Assembly: GCA_017935625.1 (NCBI GenBank)
Contig: JAGBHC010000053.1
Coordinates: forward strand, 1 to 53,547
DNA from: Rikenellaceae bacterium
Lineage (GTDB): Bacteria > Bacteroidota > Bacteroidia > Bacteroidales > Rikenellaceae
Length of the DNA: 53,547 nucleotides
Reading direction: 5' to 3'
The position numbers and the translations under genes are program-made. Position 1 is the stretch's first letter, and every line of letters begins with the position of its first letter. Below are positions 41,774-51,050 of the stretch, one piece after another. The notes beneath the pieces were generated by a model. That model was not told where the DNA came from and did not search any database. It saw only the letters and a list, made by a program, of their open reading frames with translations.

Positions 41774-42469
41774 TCAGTCGCGGCCCCGTGCGAGGCTCAG
41801 GTAGTAGAGCAGGGTGGCGATGGCGCTCAGCGCGGCCACCAGATAGGTGCGTGCGGCCCAGCGCAGGGCGGTGGACGCCTGCTGGAGCTGTACGCCCTGC
41901 AGCGTGCGGCTCGACTCGAGCCACTGGAGCGCCCTGCTCGAAGCGTTGTACTCCACGGGCAGGGTGACCAGCGAGAAGAGCGCCGACACGGCCACCATCA
42001 GGATGCCTATCCAGAACAGGGCCGGGAAGGTGTTGATGAGCAGCAGTCCGCCGATGATGACCCAGGTGGACCACATCGACGAGAAGCTGATGATGGGCAC
42101 CAGCTTGCTGCGCATCTCCAGGGGGGCGTATCCCCGGGCGTGCTGCACGGCGTGGCCGCACTCGTGCGCCGCGACGGCCGCCGCCGAGATGCTGCTGCTG
42201 CCGTAGACGCTTTCGCTCAGATTCACCGTCTTGGTGGCGGGATTGTAGTGGTCGGTGAGGTGTCCGGGGGTGGAGGTCACCTTGACGTCGTAGATGCCGT
42301 TGTCGCGCAGCATCTTTTCAGCCACGTCGCGGCCCGTCATCATGCCGGGGAAGCTCACGCGCGAGTATTTGTTGAATACGGATTGAAGACGCGCCTGCAC
42401 TATCAGTCCCACCACGCCGATGAGGATGATGAGCAGGTATTCGATGTTGATTCCGAAAATAGGATACAT
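41774..42469 (-). CDS. Membrane zinc metallopeptidase (YugP/COG2738 family)
   Basis: A 231-residue membrane protein with an N-terminal helix, a zinc motif AAVAAHECGHAVQHARGY (HExxH-type: HECGH) near 100, and two or three C-terminal helices (WSTWVIIGGLLLINTFPALFWIG...). The remaining signature ARLQSVFNKYSRVSFPGMMTGRDVAEKML and LTDHYNPATKTVNLSE is that of the COG2738 neutral zinc metallopeptidase family. Substrates are unknown. It is preceded by 110 bases that contain a G9 tract (42541-42549) and leads toward the SGNH-MBOAT genes on the same strand. Confidence 0.92.
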   Translation of the reverse strand: MYPIFGINIEYLLIILIGVVGLIVQARLQSVFNKYSRVSFPGMMTGRDVAEKMLRDNGIYDVKVTSTPGHLTDHYNPATKTVNLSESVYGSSSISAAAVAAHECGHAVQHARGYAPLEMRSKLVPIISFSSMWSTWVIIGGLLLINTFPALFWIGILMVAVSALFSLVTLPVEYNASSRALQWLESSRTLQGVQLQQASTALRWAARTYLVAALSAIATLLYYLSLARGRD

Positions 42470-42579
42470 AGTCGTTTTTGTTTGTTTTTGTCAGTTTGTC
42501 CGGCCCCTGGCGGCGGAAGGTCCCGTGTGCGCCGGGTTTCGGGGGGGGGTACCTTCGGCTAACGTTCGGCCGGAGCGTT

Positions 42580-43347
42580 TTATTTTGCGGGGCGGCGGCA
42601 GGTGAGGTAGGCGTTGGCCTGGGCGACGGGGGTTATCACCAGGTCGTCGATATTGACGTGCGCCGGCTGACTCACGACCCAGAGGATGGCCTCTGCGATA
42701 TCTTCGCCGCGCAGCGGCTCCACGCCCCGGTAGACGGCGTCGGCCCGCTCCCGGTCGCCGTGGAAACGCACCGTCGAGAATTCGGTCTCGACCATGCCCG
42801 GCCGGATTTCGGTCACCTTGATGCCGTGGGAGAGCAGGTCCATGCGCAGCGACTGGCTGATGGCGTGCACCGCGTGTTTGGAGGCGCAGTAGACCGCTCC
42901 GTTCTCATAGGGCTGGGTGCCGGCGATGGAGCCCAGATTGACGATGTGGCCGCAGCCGCGTTCGACCATGCTCCGTGCGACCAGCCGGGTGACGAAGAGC
43001 AGTCCCTTGACGTTGGTGTCTATCATGGCCTCCCAGTCGTTGGTGTCGCCTTCGTCCAGGTGTTCGAGTCCGGCCGCCAGACCCGCGTTATTGACCAGTA
43101 TGTCGATGTCGCGCCGGTCGTCGGGCAGCGAGCCGAGCGCCGCTTCGCACTGGAAACGGTCCCGGATATCGAAGTTGAGCGCCAGCACGTCGATGCCCCA
43201 CCGGGCTTCGAGCTCCGCTTTCAGGTTCTTGAGCCGCTCGATGCGCCGGCCGGTGATGATGAGGTCGTATCCCTCGCCGGCGAACAGGCGGGCGGTGGCC
43301 TCGCCGATTCCCGAGGTGGCTCCGGTGATTAATGCCCTCTTTTTCAT
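42580..43347 (-). CDS. Short-chain dehydrogenase (YdfG-like)
   Basis: A 255-residue SDR. The cofactor motif is ITGATSGIGEATARLFA (TGxxxGIG) and the NNAG motif lies in DILVNNAGLAAG; the catalytic triad is in NLGSIAG and Y-C-A-S-K (AVYCASKHAVHAIS). The sequence best fits YdfG-type NADP-dependent serine/3-hydroxy acid dehydrogenases (GRRIERLKNLKAEL, NVKGLLFVTRLVARSM, RPGMVETEFSTVRF). The start at 43347 begins at the Rossmann strand; an ATG 54 bases further up overlaps the promoter region. A -7 element TACTTTTG (43375-43368) is well placed. Confidence 0.92.
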   Translation of the reverse strand: MKKRALITGATSGIGEATARLFAGEGYDLIITGRRIERLKNLKAELEARWGIDVLALNFDIRDRFQCEAALGSLPDDRRDIDILVNNAGLAAGLEHLDEGDTNDWEAMIDTNVKGLLFVTRLVARSMVERGCGHIVNLGSIAGTQPYENGAVYCASKHAVHAISQSLRMDLLSHGIKVTEIRPGMVETEFSTVRFHGDRERADAVYRGVEPLRGEDIAEAILWVVSQPAHVNIDDLVITPVAQANAYLTCRRPAK

Positions 43348-43367
43348 AATTGTCTCTATCTTTTTGG

Positions 43368-43395
43368 CAAAAGTACGAATTTTTGAGTTACTTTG
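43368..43395. promoter_or_regulatory. Divergent promoter region (SDR and LolE-like genes)
   Basis: Minus-strand TACTTTTG at 43375-43368 serves the SDR gene. Plus-strand TTACTTTG at 43388-43395 (one mismatch) is placed for the permease gene, 54 bases before its start. The boxes are 12 bases apart. Confidence 0.65.
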
Positions 43396-43449
43396 CATCA
43401 TATTCGGAACAGAACTTTACCATGCAAATCGGGTTCCGCACCGCAGGGA

Positions 43450-44694
43450 ATGAATAACGAACTTTTTATAGCACGGCGCATCGGCTCGCGGGGAAGTGCG
43501 GGCGGCGGCAGTGTCATGGTGCGCATCGCTACGGCGATAACGGCCGTGAGCGTGGCCGTCATGGTGGTGGCGCTGGCGGTGATATTCGGATTCAAGCACG
43601 AAATCACCCGGCGCATGACCGGTCTGGAATCGCATGTGAAGATATTCAATCTCAATAGCGCCAACGAATTGCAGCCGCTTCCGATTTCGCTCAACGCCGA
43701 CCTGGAGCGCGGCGTGGCCTCCCTGCCGGGATTCGTGTCGATGGCGCCCTACGCCGTGCGCGGCGGCATCGTCCGCACCGACGAGGGGATGGAGGGCGTG
43801 GCGCTCAAGGGGGTGGACAGCCTCTACGACTGGCGGTTTCTGGAGAGCGTGCTGGTGCGGGGAACGGTTCCCCGGCCCGACGACTCGGTGCGCTACAAGG
43901 AGGTGCTGCTCTCCGAGGTGACGGCCCGCGAATTGAGGCTCGATGTGGACGACCGGGTGCAGATGGCCTTCATGGAGGAGGGCGGACGGATGCGCCGCGA
44001 CCGCTTCCGCGTGTGCGGTATCTTTTCGTCGGGATTCGACGAGCTCGACCGGGTGACGGCCTTCACCGAGCTGCGGAACGTGCAGCGTCTCAACGGCTGG
44101 GGGGCGGACCGGGTGTCGGGTTACGAGATTCGCATCGACGATGTGTCGCGGCTGGAGCGTTTCAAGGAGGGCATTTACGAGGTCTCGACGGGCGTGACGG
44201 TGCCCGAAGGCGAAGCGCTGCAGATGACCGACGTGAGAAGCAGCCACCGGATGCTGTTCGACTGGCTGAAGACCCATGACACCAATGCGGCGGTTATTCT
44301 AGTGGTGATGCTGCTGGTGGCGCTGCTCAACATGACGGCTGCGCTGCTGGTCATCGTGCTGGAACGCAGACGGATGATAGGCGTGCTGCGCACCCTGGGC
44401 ATGAGTCTGCGCAGCGTCCGCCGGCTTTTCCTGTGGCGTGCGGCGGCGGTGGCGGCGCGGGGAATGGCGTGGGGCAACGGCGTGGGGCTGGCTTTGTGCG
44501 CCTTGCAGAGGTGGACCGGGGCGCTGAAGCTCGACGGAACGGGCTATTTTCTTTCCGAAGTGCCCGTGCAGTGGGGGCCGGTGTGGTGGATTACGCTGAA
44601 TATTGTTACCTTTGCGACAATCATGTGCGTGATGGTTCTGCCGGCCGCCGCGGTGGCCAGGATAGACCCGGCGGAGTCGATGCGCTATCAATGA
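43450..44694 (+). CDS. LolC/LolE-like FtsX-family ABC permease
   Basis: A 414-residue permease with one N-terminal helix (about 27-50: IATAITAVSVAVMVVALAVIFGF), a periplasmic MacB-PCD-like domain (about 55-265) and three C-terminal helices, the FtsX topology. The start MNNELFIARRIGSRG and the pairing of KHEITRRMTGLESHVKIFNL with LLVIVLERRRMIGVLRTLGMS resemble LolC/LolE, which release lipoproteins from the inner membrane together with the LolD ATPase. No ATPase gene is adjacent. menG starts 13 bases after its stop, so the two are co-transcribed. Confidence 0.88.
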   Translation: MNNELFIARRIGSRGSAGGGSVMVRIATAITAVSVAVMVVALAVIFGFKHEITRRMTGLESHVKIFNLNSANELQPLPISLNADLERGVASLPGFVSMAPYAVRGGIVRTDEGMEGVALKGVDSLYDWRFLESVLVRGTVPRPDDSVRYKEVLLSEVTARELRLDVDDRVQMAFMEEGGRMRRDRFRVCGIFSSGFDELDRVTAFTELRNVQRLNGWGADRVSGYEIRIDDVSRLERFKEGIYEVSTGVTVPEGEALQMTDVRSSHRMLFDWLKTHDTNAAVILVVMLLVALLNMTAALLVIVLERRRMIGVLRTLGMSLRSVRRLFLWRAAAVAARGMAWGNGVGLALCALQRWTGALKLDGTGYFLSEVPVQWGPVWWITLNIVTFATIMCVMVLPAAAVARIDPAESMRYQ

Positions 44695-44707
44695 GAGGAG
44701 AGATTTT

Positions 44708-45427
44708 ATGAAACCATACGAAGACGGCGACGAAAAGAAGAGTCAGGTGCGCAGGATGTTCGACCGCATCGCGCCCACCTACGACCTGCTCAACCATCTG
44801 CTGTCGTTCGGCGTGGACCGTTCGTGGCGTCGCCGGGTGGTGCGGCTCGCGGCCGAGGAGGCGCCGCGGCGGGTGCTCGACGTGGCGTGCGGAACGGGCG
44901 ACATGGCCGTCGGGCTGGCCCGCATGTCGCCGCATGTCCGGGTGACGGGCATCGACCTTTCGCCGGGAATGATTGAGGGGGCCCGCAGCAAGATAGCCCG
45001 GCTGGCTCTGGAAGAGCGCATCGAACTGAAGGTGGGCGATGCCGAGGCGCTGGAGGATTCGGAGCGCGGCTTCGACGCGGCGACGGTGGCTTTCGGGGTG
45101 CGGAACTTTCAGGACATACCGCGGGGGCTCGAGAGCATCGGCCGGACCCTGAGGCCCGGCGGCAGACTCTTCGTGCTCGAATTTTCCACCCCGGACAACA
45201 GACTATTCGGAGCCTTCTACCGTTTCTATTTCCACCGGGTGCTGCCCGTGGTGGGGGGATGGCTCTCCCGCGACCGCAAGGCGTACGACTATCTGCCCCG
45301 GTCGGTGGACGAGTTTCCCGGTCCGGCGGAGTTTCTGGGCCTGATGCGCGAAGCGGGTTACGCCGACTGCCGGGCCGAGGCGCTGTGGTTCGGAGTGGCA
45401 CGTATTTTTACAGGAGTGAAACCATGA
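44708..45427 (+). CDS. menG: Demethylmenaquinone methyltransferase MenG/UbiE
   Basis: A 239-residue SAM-dependent C-methyltransferase of the UbiE/MenG family. It starts with the family segment QVRRMFDRIAPTYDLLNHLLSFGVD, followed by motif I VLDVACGTGDMAVGLA, the D-L-S-x-G-M pattern IDLSPGMIEGAR and VAFGVRNFQDIPRGL, and ends FGVARIFTGVKP. In an anaerobic Bacteroidales the substrate is demethylmenaquinone, so this is the last step of menaquinone synthesis. The quinone could be the partner of the Hdr-like membrane complex. Its stop overlaps the start of the next gene (ATGA at 45424-45427). Confidence 0.94.
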   Translation: MKPYEDGDEKKSQVRRMFDRIAPTYDLLNHLLSFGVDRSWRRRVVRLAAEEAPRRVLDVACGTGDMAVGLARMSPHVRVTGIDLSPGMIEGARSKIARLALEERIELKVGDAEALEDSERGFDAATVAFGVRNFQDIPRGLESIGRTLRPGGRLFVLEFSTPDNRLFGAFYRFYFHRVLPVVGGWLSRDRKAYDYLPRSVDEFPGPAEFLGLMREAGYADCRAEALWFGVARIFTGVKP

Positions 45428-45912
45428 AAAAAGGAAGATATGTTCTGTGGCTGTCGATGGCGCTTCTGCTGCTGAGCTCCTGCGGGGGGATGCGGCAGGT
45501 GGCCTTCACCGGAATCAAGGGCGTGAGGATGAAGAGCGCCTCGCGGGCGGAGCTGCTCGTGGGGGTCTGCAACGATTCCGGACGGGAGCTGGTGCTCCGG
45601 TCGGCGGAGCTGGTGCTCTCGCTGCCGGGTTCGGTGTCGGTCTCCCTCACCATGCCGGCGGAGGTGACGGTCGGCGGCCCGGGCGAGCAGACGGTGAGCG
45701 TCCCGCTGCGGGTGCGGTGTTCCAACCCGCTGGCGGCGGTGGCGCTGGTGCCCGTGTTGGGCGAGCGGGCCGCCGAGGTGACGGTCAGCGGCGAGATTCG
45801 GGCCAAGATGCGGGGCGGCATCGCGTTGCGCAAACGGGTGCGGGAGATGCCTCTGCCCGAATTTCTGGAGATGTGCGGCGTGTCGGCCGGAGATATTTTC
45901 GGCAGGCCGTAG
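45424..45912 (+). CDS. LEA2-like lipoprotein
   Basis: A 162-residue lipoprotein: signal MKKGRYVLWLSMALLLLSSC with Cys20, then a single beta-sandwich resembling the late-embryogenesis-abundant type 2 fold (AFTGIKGVRMKS, VCNDSGRELVLRSAELVL, EVTVGGPGEQTVSVPLRV). LEA2-like lipoproteins occur widely in Bacteroidetes without a known function. It is translationally coupled to menG by an ATGA overlap. The next gene begins 80 bases later. Confidence 0.82.
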   Translation: MKKGRYVLWLSMALLLLSSCGGMRQVAFTGIKGVRMKSASRAELLVGVCNDSGRELVLRSAELVLSLPGSVSVSLTMPAEVTVGGPGEQTVSVPLRVRCSNPLAAVALVPVLGERAAEVTVSGEIRAKMRGGIALRKRVREMPLPEFLEMCGVSAGDIFGRP

Positions 45913-45992
45913 CGAATCGCCCGGAGGGAAAAGGGCTCCGGGCCGGAAAGCGAAAGAGTAAAGCTCAGAGTAGAGATAAAAAAGAAGGTGTT

Positions 45993-46484
45993 ATGAAACG
46001 GTTTTTTGCGATTCTGTTTTTCGCCGCGCTCTGTCCGGCGGTGTCGGCACAGGAGATAGGCGCGGTGCGTGCGGCTTTGGCCTCGAGCGCCGATTCCACA
46101 CGTACTTCGGTAGTGGTCCGGGAGGTGGGCGATGCCGCCTCGGCCGTGGCCGAGGCCCAGCAGACGGCTGTCCGGGAGAAGGTCCGGGGATGGCGTGTGG
46201 GCATTTTCTTCGGCAACGGGCAGGACGCCCGCGCCCAGGCCGAGCAGATACGGCACGATTTCAGGGAGATGTTCCCCGACGTGGCGACCTATATCGTCTA
46301 TGAGAATCCCTATTGGAAGGTCAAGGTCGGCAACTGCCTTTCGGAGGAGGAGGCCATCATCCTCTGGGGGCGTGTCAAGCGTTCGTTCGACCGGGCCGTG
46401 GTGATGGTGGAGGAGATTCCGCTCGAAGAGCTGTCGTCGGAGGCGGAGGCGCCGGCGGCCGCCGAACCTGTTGAACGGGAGTAG
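45993..46484 (+). CDS. SPOR-domain periplasmic protein
   Basis: A 163-residue exported protein. The signal peptide ends near A19 (CPAVSAQ). Residues about 66-145 form a SPOR-type domain: GWRVGIFFGNGQDARAQAEQI, VATYIVYENPYWKVKVGNCLSEEEA and a final strand VVMVEEIPLEE. SPOR domains bind denuded glycan at the division site; here the domain is nearly the whole mature protein. A short acidic Ala/Glu tail follows. It shares its strand with the LolE-menG-LEA cluster and lies 80 bases after it; co-transcription is likely but not proven. Confidence 0.85.
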   Translation: MKRFFAILFFAALCPAVSAQEIGAVRAALASSADSTRTSVVVREVGDAASAVAEAQQTAVREKVRGWRVGIFFGNGQDARAQAEQIRHDFREMFPDVATYIVYENPYWKVKVGNCLSEEEAIILWGRVKRSFDRAVVMVEEIPLEELSSEAEAPAAAEPVERE

Positions 46485-46550
46485 GGTTAGCCTTTGCAGG
46501 GGCGGAAGACGGGCCGGAGAAGAAAAATATTAAGATTTTTTAAAAATCTC

Positions 46551-46581
46551 TTGCCGGATTTGTTTTCCTGTTATATCTTTG
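46551..46581 (+). promoter_or_regulatory. Promoter of the small lipoprotein gene (TTG-N20-TATCTTTG)
   Basis: TTG at 46551-46553 and TATCTTTG at 46574-46581 with a 20-base spacer; the start codon is 31 bases after the -7 box. Confidence 0.8.
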
Positions 46582-46611
46582 CCGCGAATAAGGTTAAAAA
46601 ACGTTTGTATC

Positions 46612-46839
46612 ATGAAGAAAGTTATCTCTTTGATGGTTCTTGCTCTCGCATTCGCCGCCGTATCGTGCGGTAACAACGGCGAGAAGAAGGCAGCCGAGGC
46701 TGAGGCCGAGGTAGTATTTACCGCAGCAGAGGAGCAGCCCGCCGAGGCTTGCGAAAAAGCCGACAGCACTGCTTGCAACGGCGAGCACGCGTGCGAGGAT
46801 TGCGACCACGCTGCCGAAAATGCGGAGAAGGCCGAGTAA
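46612..46839 (+). CDS. Small acidic lipoprotein with a Cys/His cluster
   Basis: A 75-residue protein: signal MKKVISLMVLALAFAAVSC with lipid-attachment Cys19, then a mature part of only 56 residues that is rich in Glu and Ala. Its C-terminal third holds four cysteines and two histidines in the order C-x7-C-x3-H-x-C-x2-C-D-H, a spacing that could bind a metal ion or form disulfides. I do not recognise a family. The gene has a well-formed promoter and a strong terminator of its own, which argues for high, independent expression. Confidence 0.82.
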   Translation: MKKVISLMVLALAFAAVSCGNNGEKKAAEAEAEVVFTAAEEQPAEACEKADSTACNGEHACEDCDHAAENAEKAE

Positions 46840-46864
46840 TCGGACTTCCGGCAAGAACGTTGAA

Positions 46865-46900
46865 GAGGGAATCGGGTTCCGATTCTCTCTTTTTATTTTT
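46865..46900 (+). terminator. Terminator of the small lipoprotein gene
   Basis: An 11-bp stem (46865-46875 with 46879-46889, one G:U pair), loop GTT, followed by six T and a further T-run. Confidence 0.9.
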
Positions 46901-47060
46901 CCGGGGTCGGAGCCGCTCCATCCGGGGGGGGAGGGAGCGCGCGGCAGGACCGGAACGCGCCCCGGGCCTTTCGGAGACCCCTGCCGGAGGGGCGGAGGCT
47001 CCGAAGGGGGACGATTCGCGGAGGCGCATGGGGCCTACGCAACCGGTTCGCTGAAATGTC

Positions 47061-47092
47061 CGGCGGCCGTGTCGGAATCGACACGGCCGCCG
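47061..47092. terminator. 14-bp perfect hairpin between converging genes
   Basis: Arms 47061-47074 and 47079-47092 are perfectly complementary, loop GAAT. No T-tract on either side; it ends 20 bases before the stop of the minus-strand lipoprotein gene. Confidence 0.55.
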
Positions 47093-47112
47093 TTGAATCG
47101 ACCGGATTGCAT

Positions 47113-47427
47113 TCAGCGGTTTATGGCTCTGGGAAAGTCCTCCCACTTTCGCGAGTCCGAATAATATGTCTTCGACTCTCCGACCCCGTTGCTGAATGAC
47201 AGGGTATAGTGAACGGAATCTATCCGCTGGTAGTAGTAGGGCGGATTGCCCTCATCGACTACGGCGATGCCGATATCCGAAAGAGACGCCGGGGCGGTGC
47301 CGACGGAATCTTTATAGGATTCTATCCGTTCTATCACGATATCGCCCCCGTCGGTCATCCGGGATTCGTAACTGCAGCCGCACAGCACGCACGCTGCGCC
47401 TAAGATGTACAGGCCCGGTTTCATCAT
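47113..47427 (-). CDS. Small lipoprotein of unknown function
   Basis: A 104-residue protein with a lipoprotein signal (MMKPGLYILGAACVLCGC, Cys18). The mature part of about 86 residues is polar and tyrosine-rich; VDEGNPPYYYQRIDSVHYTLSF and KTYYSDSRKWEDFP suggest two beta hairpins. I do not recognise a family. The start could also be the second Met (47424). It lies 45 bases downstream of leuS on the same strand and may be transcribed with it. Confidence 0.72.
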   Translation of the reverse strand: MMKPGLYILGAACVLCGCSYESRMTDGGDIVIERIESYKDSVGTAPASLSDIGIAVVDEGNPPYYYQRIDSVHYTLSFSNGVGESKTYYSDSRKWEDFPRAINR

Positions 47428-47472
47428 GGCGGATTCTGTTTTTCTCGTGGGCGGAAGCGGTTCCCGGAGCCG

Positions 47473-50229
47473 TCAGATGACGATGTTGATGATTTTTCCG
47501 GGAACGACAATCACCTTGCGGGGTGCCTTGCCTTCGGTGTATTTCTGTGCGTTCGGGTCGGAAAGTACCGCCGCCTCGATTTCCTCGCGGGAGATTCCCA
47601 GCGGCAGCTCCTTCTTGAAGCGCAACTTGCCATTGACGGAGACCGGATACTCGAAGCTGTTCTCCACCAGGTATTCGGGATTGTAGCGCGGGAACTCGGC
47701 GTCGCACACCGAAGCGGTGTGGCCCAGCAGCTCCCACAACTCTTCGGCGATGTGGGGCGCGAAGGGGGCGATGAGCACCACCAGCGGCTCCAGCACCTCG
47801 CGCTTGTTGCAGCGGCCCAGTTCGTTGAGACATATCATGAAGGCGCTCACCGAGGTGTTGAACGAGAAGTTCTCGATGTCCTCCTGCACCTTTTTCAGGG
47901 TTTTGTGCAGCGTCTTGAGTTCGGCCGGAGTGGCTTTCTCGTCGCTCAGGGCCAGGTTGCCGTCGCGGTCGGTGAACAGGGACCAGAAGCGGCGCAGGAA
48001 TTTGTGTACGCCGTCTATGCCGTTGGTGTCCCATGGCTTGCTCTGCTCCAGCGGACCGAGGAACATCTCGTACATGCGCAGCGTGTCGGCACCGTACTCC
48101 TCGACGATGCGGTCGGGGTTCACCACGTTGTACATGCTCTTGCTCATCTTTTCGATGGCCCAGCCGCAGACGTAGCGTCCCTCTTCGAGCACGAACTCCG
48201 CCTCGGCGAACTCGGGTCTCCAGGCCCGGAACGCGTCGAGGTCGAGGATGTCGTTGCGCACGATGTTCACATCGACGTGTATCTCCTGCGTGTCGTACTC
48301 CCCTTTCAGGCCGCACGATACGAATTTGTTGGTTCCCTTGATTCGGTAGACGAAGTTGCTGCGTCCCTGTATCATGCCCTGATTGACCAGCTTCTTGAAA
48401 GGCTCCTGCTCGCAGACGTAGCCCAGGTCGTAGAGGAACTTGTTCCAGAAGCGGGAGTACATGAGGTGTCCCGTGGCGTGTTCGATGCCGCCCACGTAGA
48501 GGTCCACGTTGCGCCAGTATTCGTCGGCCTGGCGGCTGACCAGCTCCCGGTCGTTGTGCGGGTCCATGTAGCGCAGGTAGTAGGCGCTGGAGCCGGCGAA
48601 TCCCGGCATGGTGCTCACCTCGTAGGGATAGCCCTCGGCAGTGGCCCATCCCTCGACCCGGGCCAGGGGCGGGTCGCCCGCCTCGGTGGGACGGAAGTCG
48701 TCGATTCGGGGCAGGCACAGCGGCAGCTTCTCCTCGCTCAGGGGATAGGCGATGTCGTCCTTGTAGTAGACGGGGAAGGGCTCGCCCCAGTAGCGCTGGC
48801 GCGAGAAGATGGCGTCGCGCAGGCGGTAGTTGATTTGCCGCCTGCCCAGTCCGCGCCGCTCCACCTCGTCGAACATCACGGGAATGGCCTCCTTGACGTC
48901 CATGCCGTCGATGAAGCCGGAGTTTATCATCTTGCCCGACTTGGCGTCGTAGCTCTCGACGCTCAGGTCGCCGCCCTCCACCACCGGCACGATGTCGAGT
49001 CCGAAGTGGCGGGCGAAAGCGTAGTCGCGGCTGTCGTGGGCCGGCACCGCCATGATGGCTCCGGTGCCGTAGGTGGCCAGCACGTAGTCGCTGATGTATA
49101 TCGGAATGCGCTTGCCGCTGAACGGATTGACGGCATAGCTGCCCGTGAATACGCCGCTTACGCGCTTGGTCTCGGCGATTCGCTCCCGTTCGCTGCGCTT
49201 TTTGGTCTCGTCGAGATAGGCCTCCACGGCTGCCTGGTTGTCGGGGGTGGTTAGCTGGGGCACGTAGTCGTGTTCGGGCGCTATGACCATGAACGTGACG
49301 CCGAAAATCGTGTCGGGCCGGGTGGTGAATATCTCCAGCTTGAGCGGCGAATCGGCCACCTCGAAGAACATCTGGGCTCCGACGCTGCGGCCTATCCAGT
49401 TGCGCTGTATCTCCTTGAGGCTGTCGCTCCACTCCAGCGAATCGAGTCCCGAGAGCAGCCGTTCGGCATAGGCGGTCACACGCAGCAGCCACTGCTTCAT
49501 CTTCTTCTGCTCCACGGGATATCCGCCGCGCACCGAAAGGCCCTCCTTCACTTCGTCGTTGGCCAGTACGGTTCCCAGCTCCGGACACCAGTTCACCAGC
49601 GTGTCGGCGCGGAATGCCAGGCGGTAGTTCTGCAGAACCTCTTCGCGCTCCTTCTCGTTCATGGCTTTCCACTCGTCGGCGGTGAAACGCATGGGCGCGG
49701 TGCAGGCTGCGTCGAGTCCCTCGGTGCCCTGCTTCTCGAAACGCGCCGTCAGGTCGGAAATCTTCTCCGCCCGGCCGGTCGCGTTGTCGTAATAGTGGTC
49801 GAACATCTTCAGAAAGGCCCACTGGGTCCAGTGATAGTATTCGGGGTCGCAGGTGCGCACCTCGCGGTTCCAGTCGAAGCTGAAGCCGATTTTGTCGAGC
49901 TGGCTGCGGTAACGGGCGATGTTCTGTTCGGTGGTTACGGCGGGGTGCTGCCCCGTCTGCACGGCATACTGCTCGGCCGGCAGTCCGAAAGCGTCGTAAC
50001 CCATGGGGTGCAGCACGTTGAAACCGCACAACCGCTTGTAGCGCGAGTAGATGTCCGAGGCGATGTAGCCCAGCGGATGGCCTACGTGCAGTCCGGCGCC
50101 CGACGGATAGGGGAACATGTCGAGGACATAGAATTTGGGTTTGTTGTGGTTCACCTCCACGCGGTAGGTCTGCCTCTCTTTCCACCGTGCCTGCCACTTG
50201 CTCTCTATCTTTCTGAAGTCGTATTCCAT
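47473..50229 (-). CDS. leuS: Leucyl-tRNA synthetase
   Basis: A 918-residue class I LeuRS. The HIGH motif is in [16 protein letters not shown] near residue 50 and the KMSKS motif in [13 protein letters not shown] near 700. The CP1 editing domain (about 225-420) includes [14 protein letters not shown] and [13 protein letters not shown], whose Asp is used in hydrolysing mischarged tRNA. The start at 50229 ([13 protein letters not shown]) is canonical; open frame continues upstream across the promoter and is not coding. A -7 element TATTTTTG lies at 50270-50263, 34 bases before the start. Confidence 0.97.
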   Translation of the reverse strand: MEYDFRKIESKWQARWKERQTYRVEVNHNKPKFYVLDMFPYPSGAGLHVGHPLGYIASDIYSRYKRLCGFNVLHPMGYDAFGLPAEQYAVQTGQHPAVTTEQNIARYRSQLDKIGFSFDWNREVRTCDPEYYHWTQWAFLKMFDHYYDNATGRAEKISDLTARFEKQGTEGLDAACTAPMRFTADEWKAMNEKEREEVLQNYRLAFRADTLVNWCPELGTVLANDEVKEGLSVRGGYPVEQKKMKQWLLRVTAYAERLLSGLDSLEWSDSLKEIQRNWIGRSVGAQMFFEVADSPLKLEIFTTRPDTIFGVTFMVIAPEHDYVPQLTTPDNQAAVEAYLDETKKRSERERIAETKRVSGVFTGSYAVNPFSGKRIPIYISDYVLATYGTGAIMAVPAHDSRDYAFARHFGLDIVPVVEGGDLSVESYDAKSGKMINSGFIDGMDVKEAIPVMFDEVERRGLGRRQINYRLRDAIFSRQRYWGEPFPVYYKDDIAYPLSEEKLPLCLPRIDDFRPTEAGDPPLARVEGWATAEGYPYEVSTMPGFAGSSAYYLRYMDPHNDRELVSRQADEYWRNVDLYVGGIEHATGHLMYSRFWNKFLYDLGYVCEQEPFKKLVNQGMIQGRSNFVYRIKGTNKFVSCGLKGEYDTQEIHVDVNIVRNDILDLDAFRAWRPEFAEAEFVLEEGRYVCGWAIEKMSKSMYNVVNPDRIVEEYGADTLRMYEMFLGPLEQSKPWDTNGIDGVHKFLRRFWSLFTDRDGNLALSDEKATPAELKTLHKTLKKVQEDIENFSFNTSVSAFMICLNELGRCNKREVLEPLVVLIAPFAPHIAEELWELLGHTASVCDAEFPRYNPEYLVENSFEYPVSVNGKLRFKKELPLGISREEIEAAVLSDPNAQKYTEGKAPRKVIVVPGKIINIVI

Positions 50230-50262
50230 AGTGTTTGATTTGTGGGTTTTGATTTTTGCAGA

Positions 50263-50270
50263 CAAAAATA
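50263..50270 (-). promoter_or_regulatory. leuS: leuS -7 promoter element (TATTTTTG)
   Basis: Minus-strand TAnnTTTG match 34 bases before the leuS start; no -33 TTG at normal spacing. The stretch from 50280 to 50500 between this and the tRNA-Ala promoter is GC-rich and shows no gene. Confidence 0.6.
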
Positions 50271-50505
50271 GGCAAAAAATGCGAAAATACGTCCTGTCGG
50301 TCCGTAAACTTCGCTGCGGGAGGCGCGGACGGGGGCGAATCCGCACTGCGGCCGGGCGCGGCGGGGCTGAAATCGCCGTTTCGCGGCTGTTCCGGCAGGG
50401 ATTCGGGCATGCGCCGGCGGCCTGTTCCGGAGCCGCGGCGGGGCGGAACGGAGCGCTGCGGGAGACAAAAAAATGCCGGCGGCGATAAAAAAACGGCCGA
50501 TTCCG

Positions 50506-50535
50506 TTTGTTTTTACGAAACTATCCTTATCTTTG
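50506..50535 (+). promoter_or_regulatory. tRNA-Ala promoter (TTTG-N18-TATCTTTG)
   Basis: TTTG at 50506-50509 and TATCTTTG at 50528-50535; the tRNA starts 11 bases after the -7 box. Confidence 0.85.
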
Positions 50536-50545
50536 CACCCGTTAA

Positions 50546-50619
<74 letters not shown>

Positions 50620-50635
50620 CAGGATTTTCACAATG

Positions 50636-50670
50636 AGGCGAGCGGCCGAAACGGCCGCTCGCCTTTTTTT
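50636..50670 (+). terminator. Terminator of tRNA-Ala
   Basis: A perfect 12-bp GC-rich stem (50637-50648 with 50652-50663), loop AAA, followed by seven T. Confidence 0.92.
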
Positions 50671-51050
50671 GTCCGGGAGAGATTTTGTCCGGGCGGGAGC
50701 GGAGGCTGGTTTCCGGGCCGGACTCGCGACCTCGCGGCCCGCCTTTGTCGAAAGAGGGTCGGGGAGGGATGCGGGGGCGACCGGCGGGGCGGAATCCGCA
50801 CGGGGCCTCCGAGGGTCCTGAACGACAATTTTTTATCCGTGCAGTTGTATTTTTTCGAATTTTAAATTACATTTGTATTGAAAAACGGACGATAAAACGG
50901 GTGTCCATCGTCGTCCGTATTCCGGAGAACGGCTGTCTGCAAGGCGGCCGATTGACGGCGTCCGTGGCCGGCGGAAGACCGGCGGTCGGGGCGTCGATAC
51001 CGGCTGTCATCGTGTAGAATCCAAAGGTATTTATTTATAATTTCTTGTTT
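50671..51050. other. Gene-free stretch with promoter and long leader of the PD40 gene
   Basis: No gene is visible. A promoter TTG-N20-TACATTTG occupies 50845-50875. The transcribed leader would be about 170 bases and can form two hairpins: 8-bp arms 50885-50892/50911-50918, and a GCCGG/CCGGC stem at 50967-50983. No known riboswitch is recognised. Confidence 0.6.
50845..50875 (+). promoter_or_regulatory. PD40-gene promoter (TTG-N20-TACATTTG)
   Basis: TTG at 50845-50847, 20-base spacer, TACATTTG at 50868-50875. Confidence 0.75.

Noticed and set aside
42541-42549. G9 homopolymer as a phase-variation tract
   Set aside because: It lies between genes, not inside a coding region or between clear promoter elements; a change in length would have no evident effect.
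46920-47060. Coding region between the small lipoprotein terminator and the 14-bp hairpin
   Set aside because: Open frames here have no start context, no signal and no recognisable sequence.
47312-50410. Second long minus-strand frame over leuS
   Set aside because: The other frame encodes a complete, recognisable LeuRS; this one has no domain.
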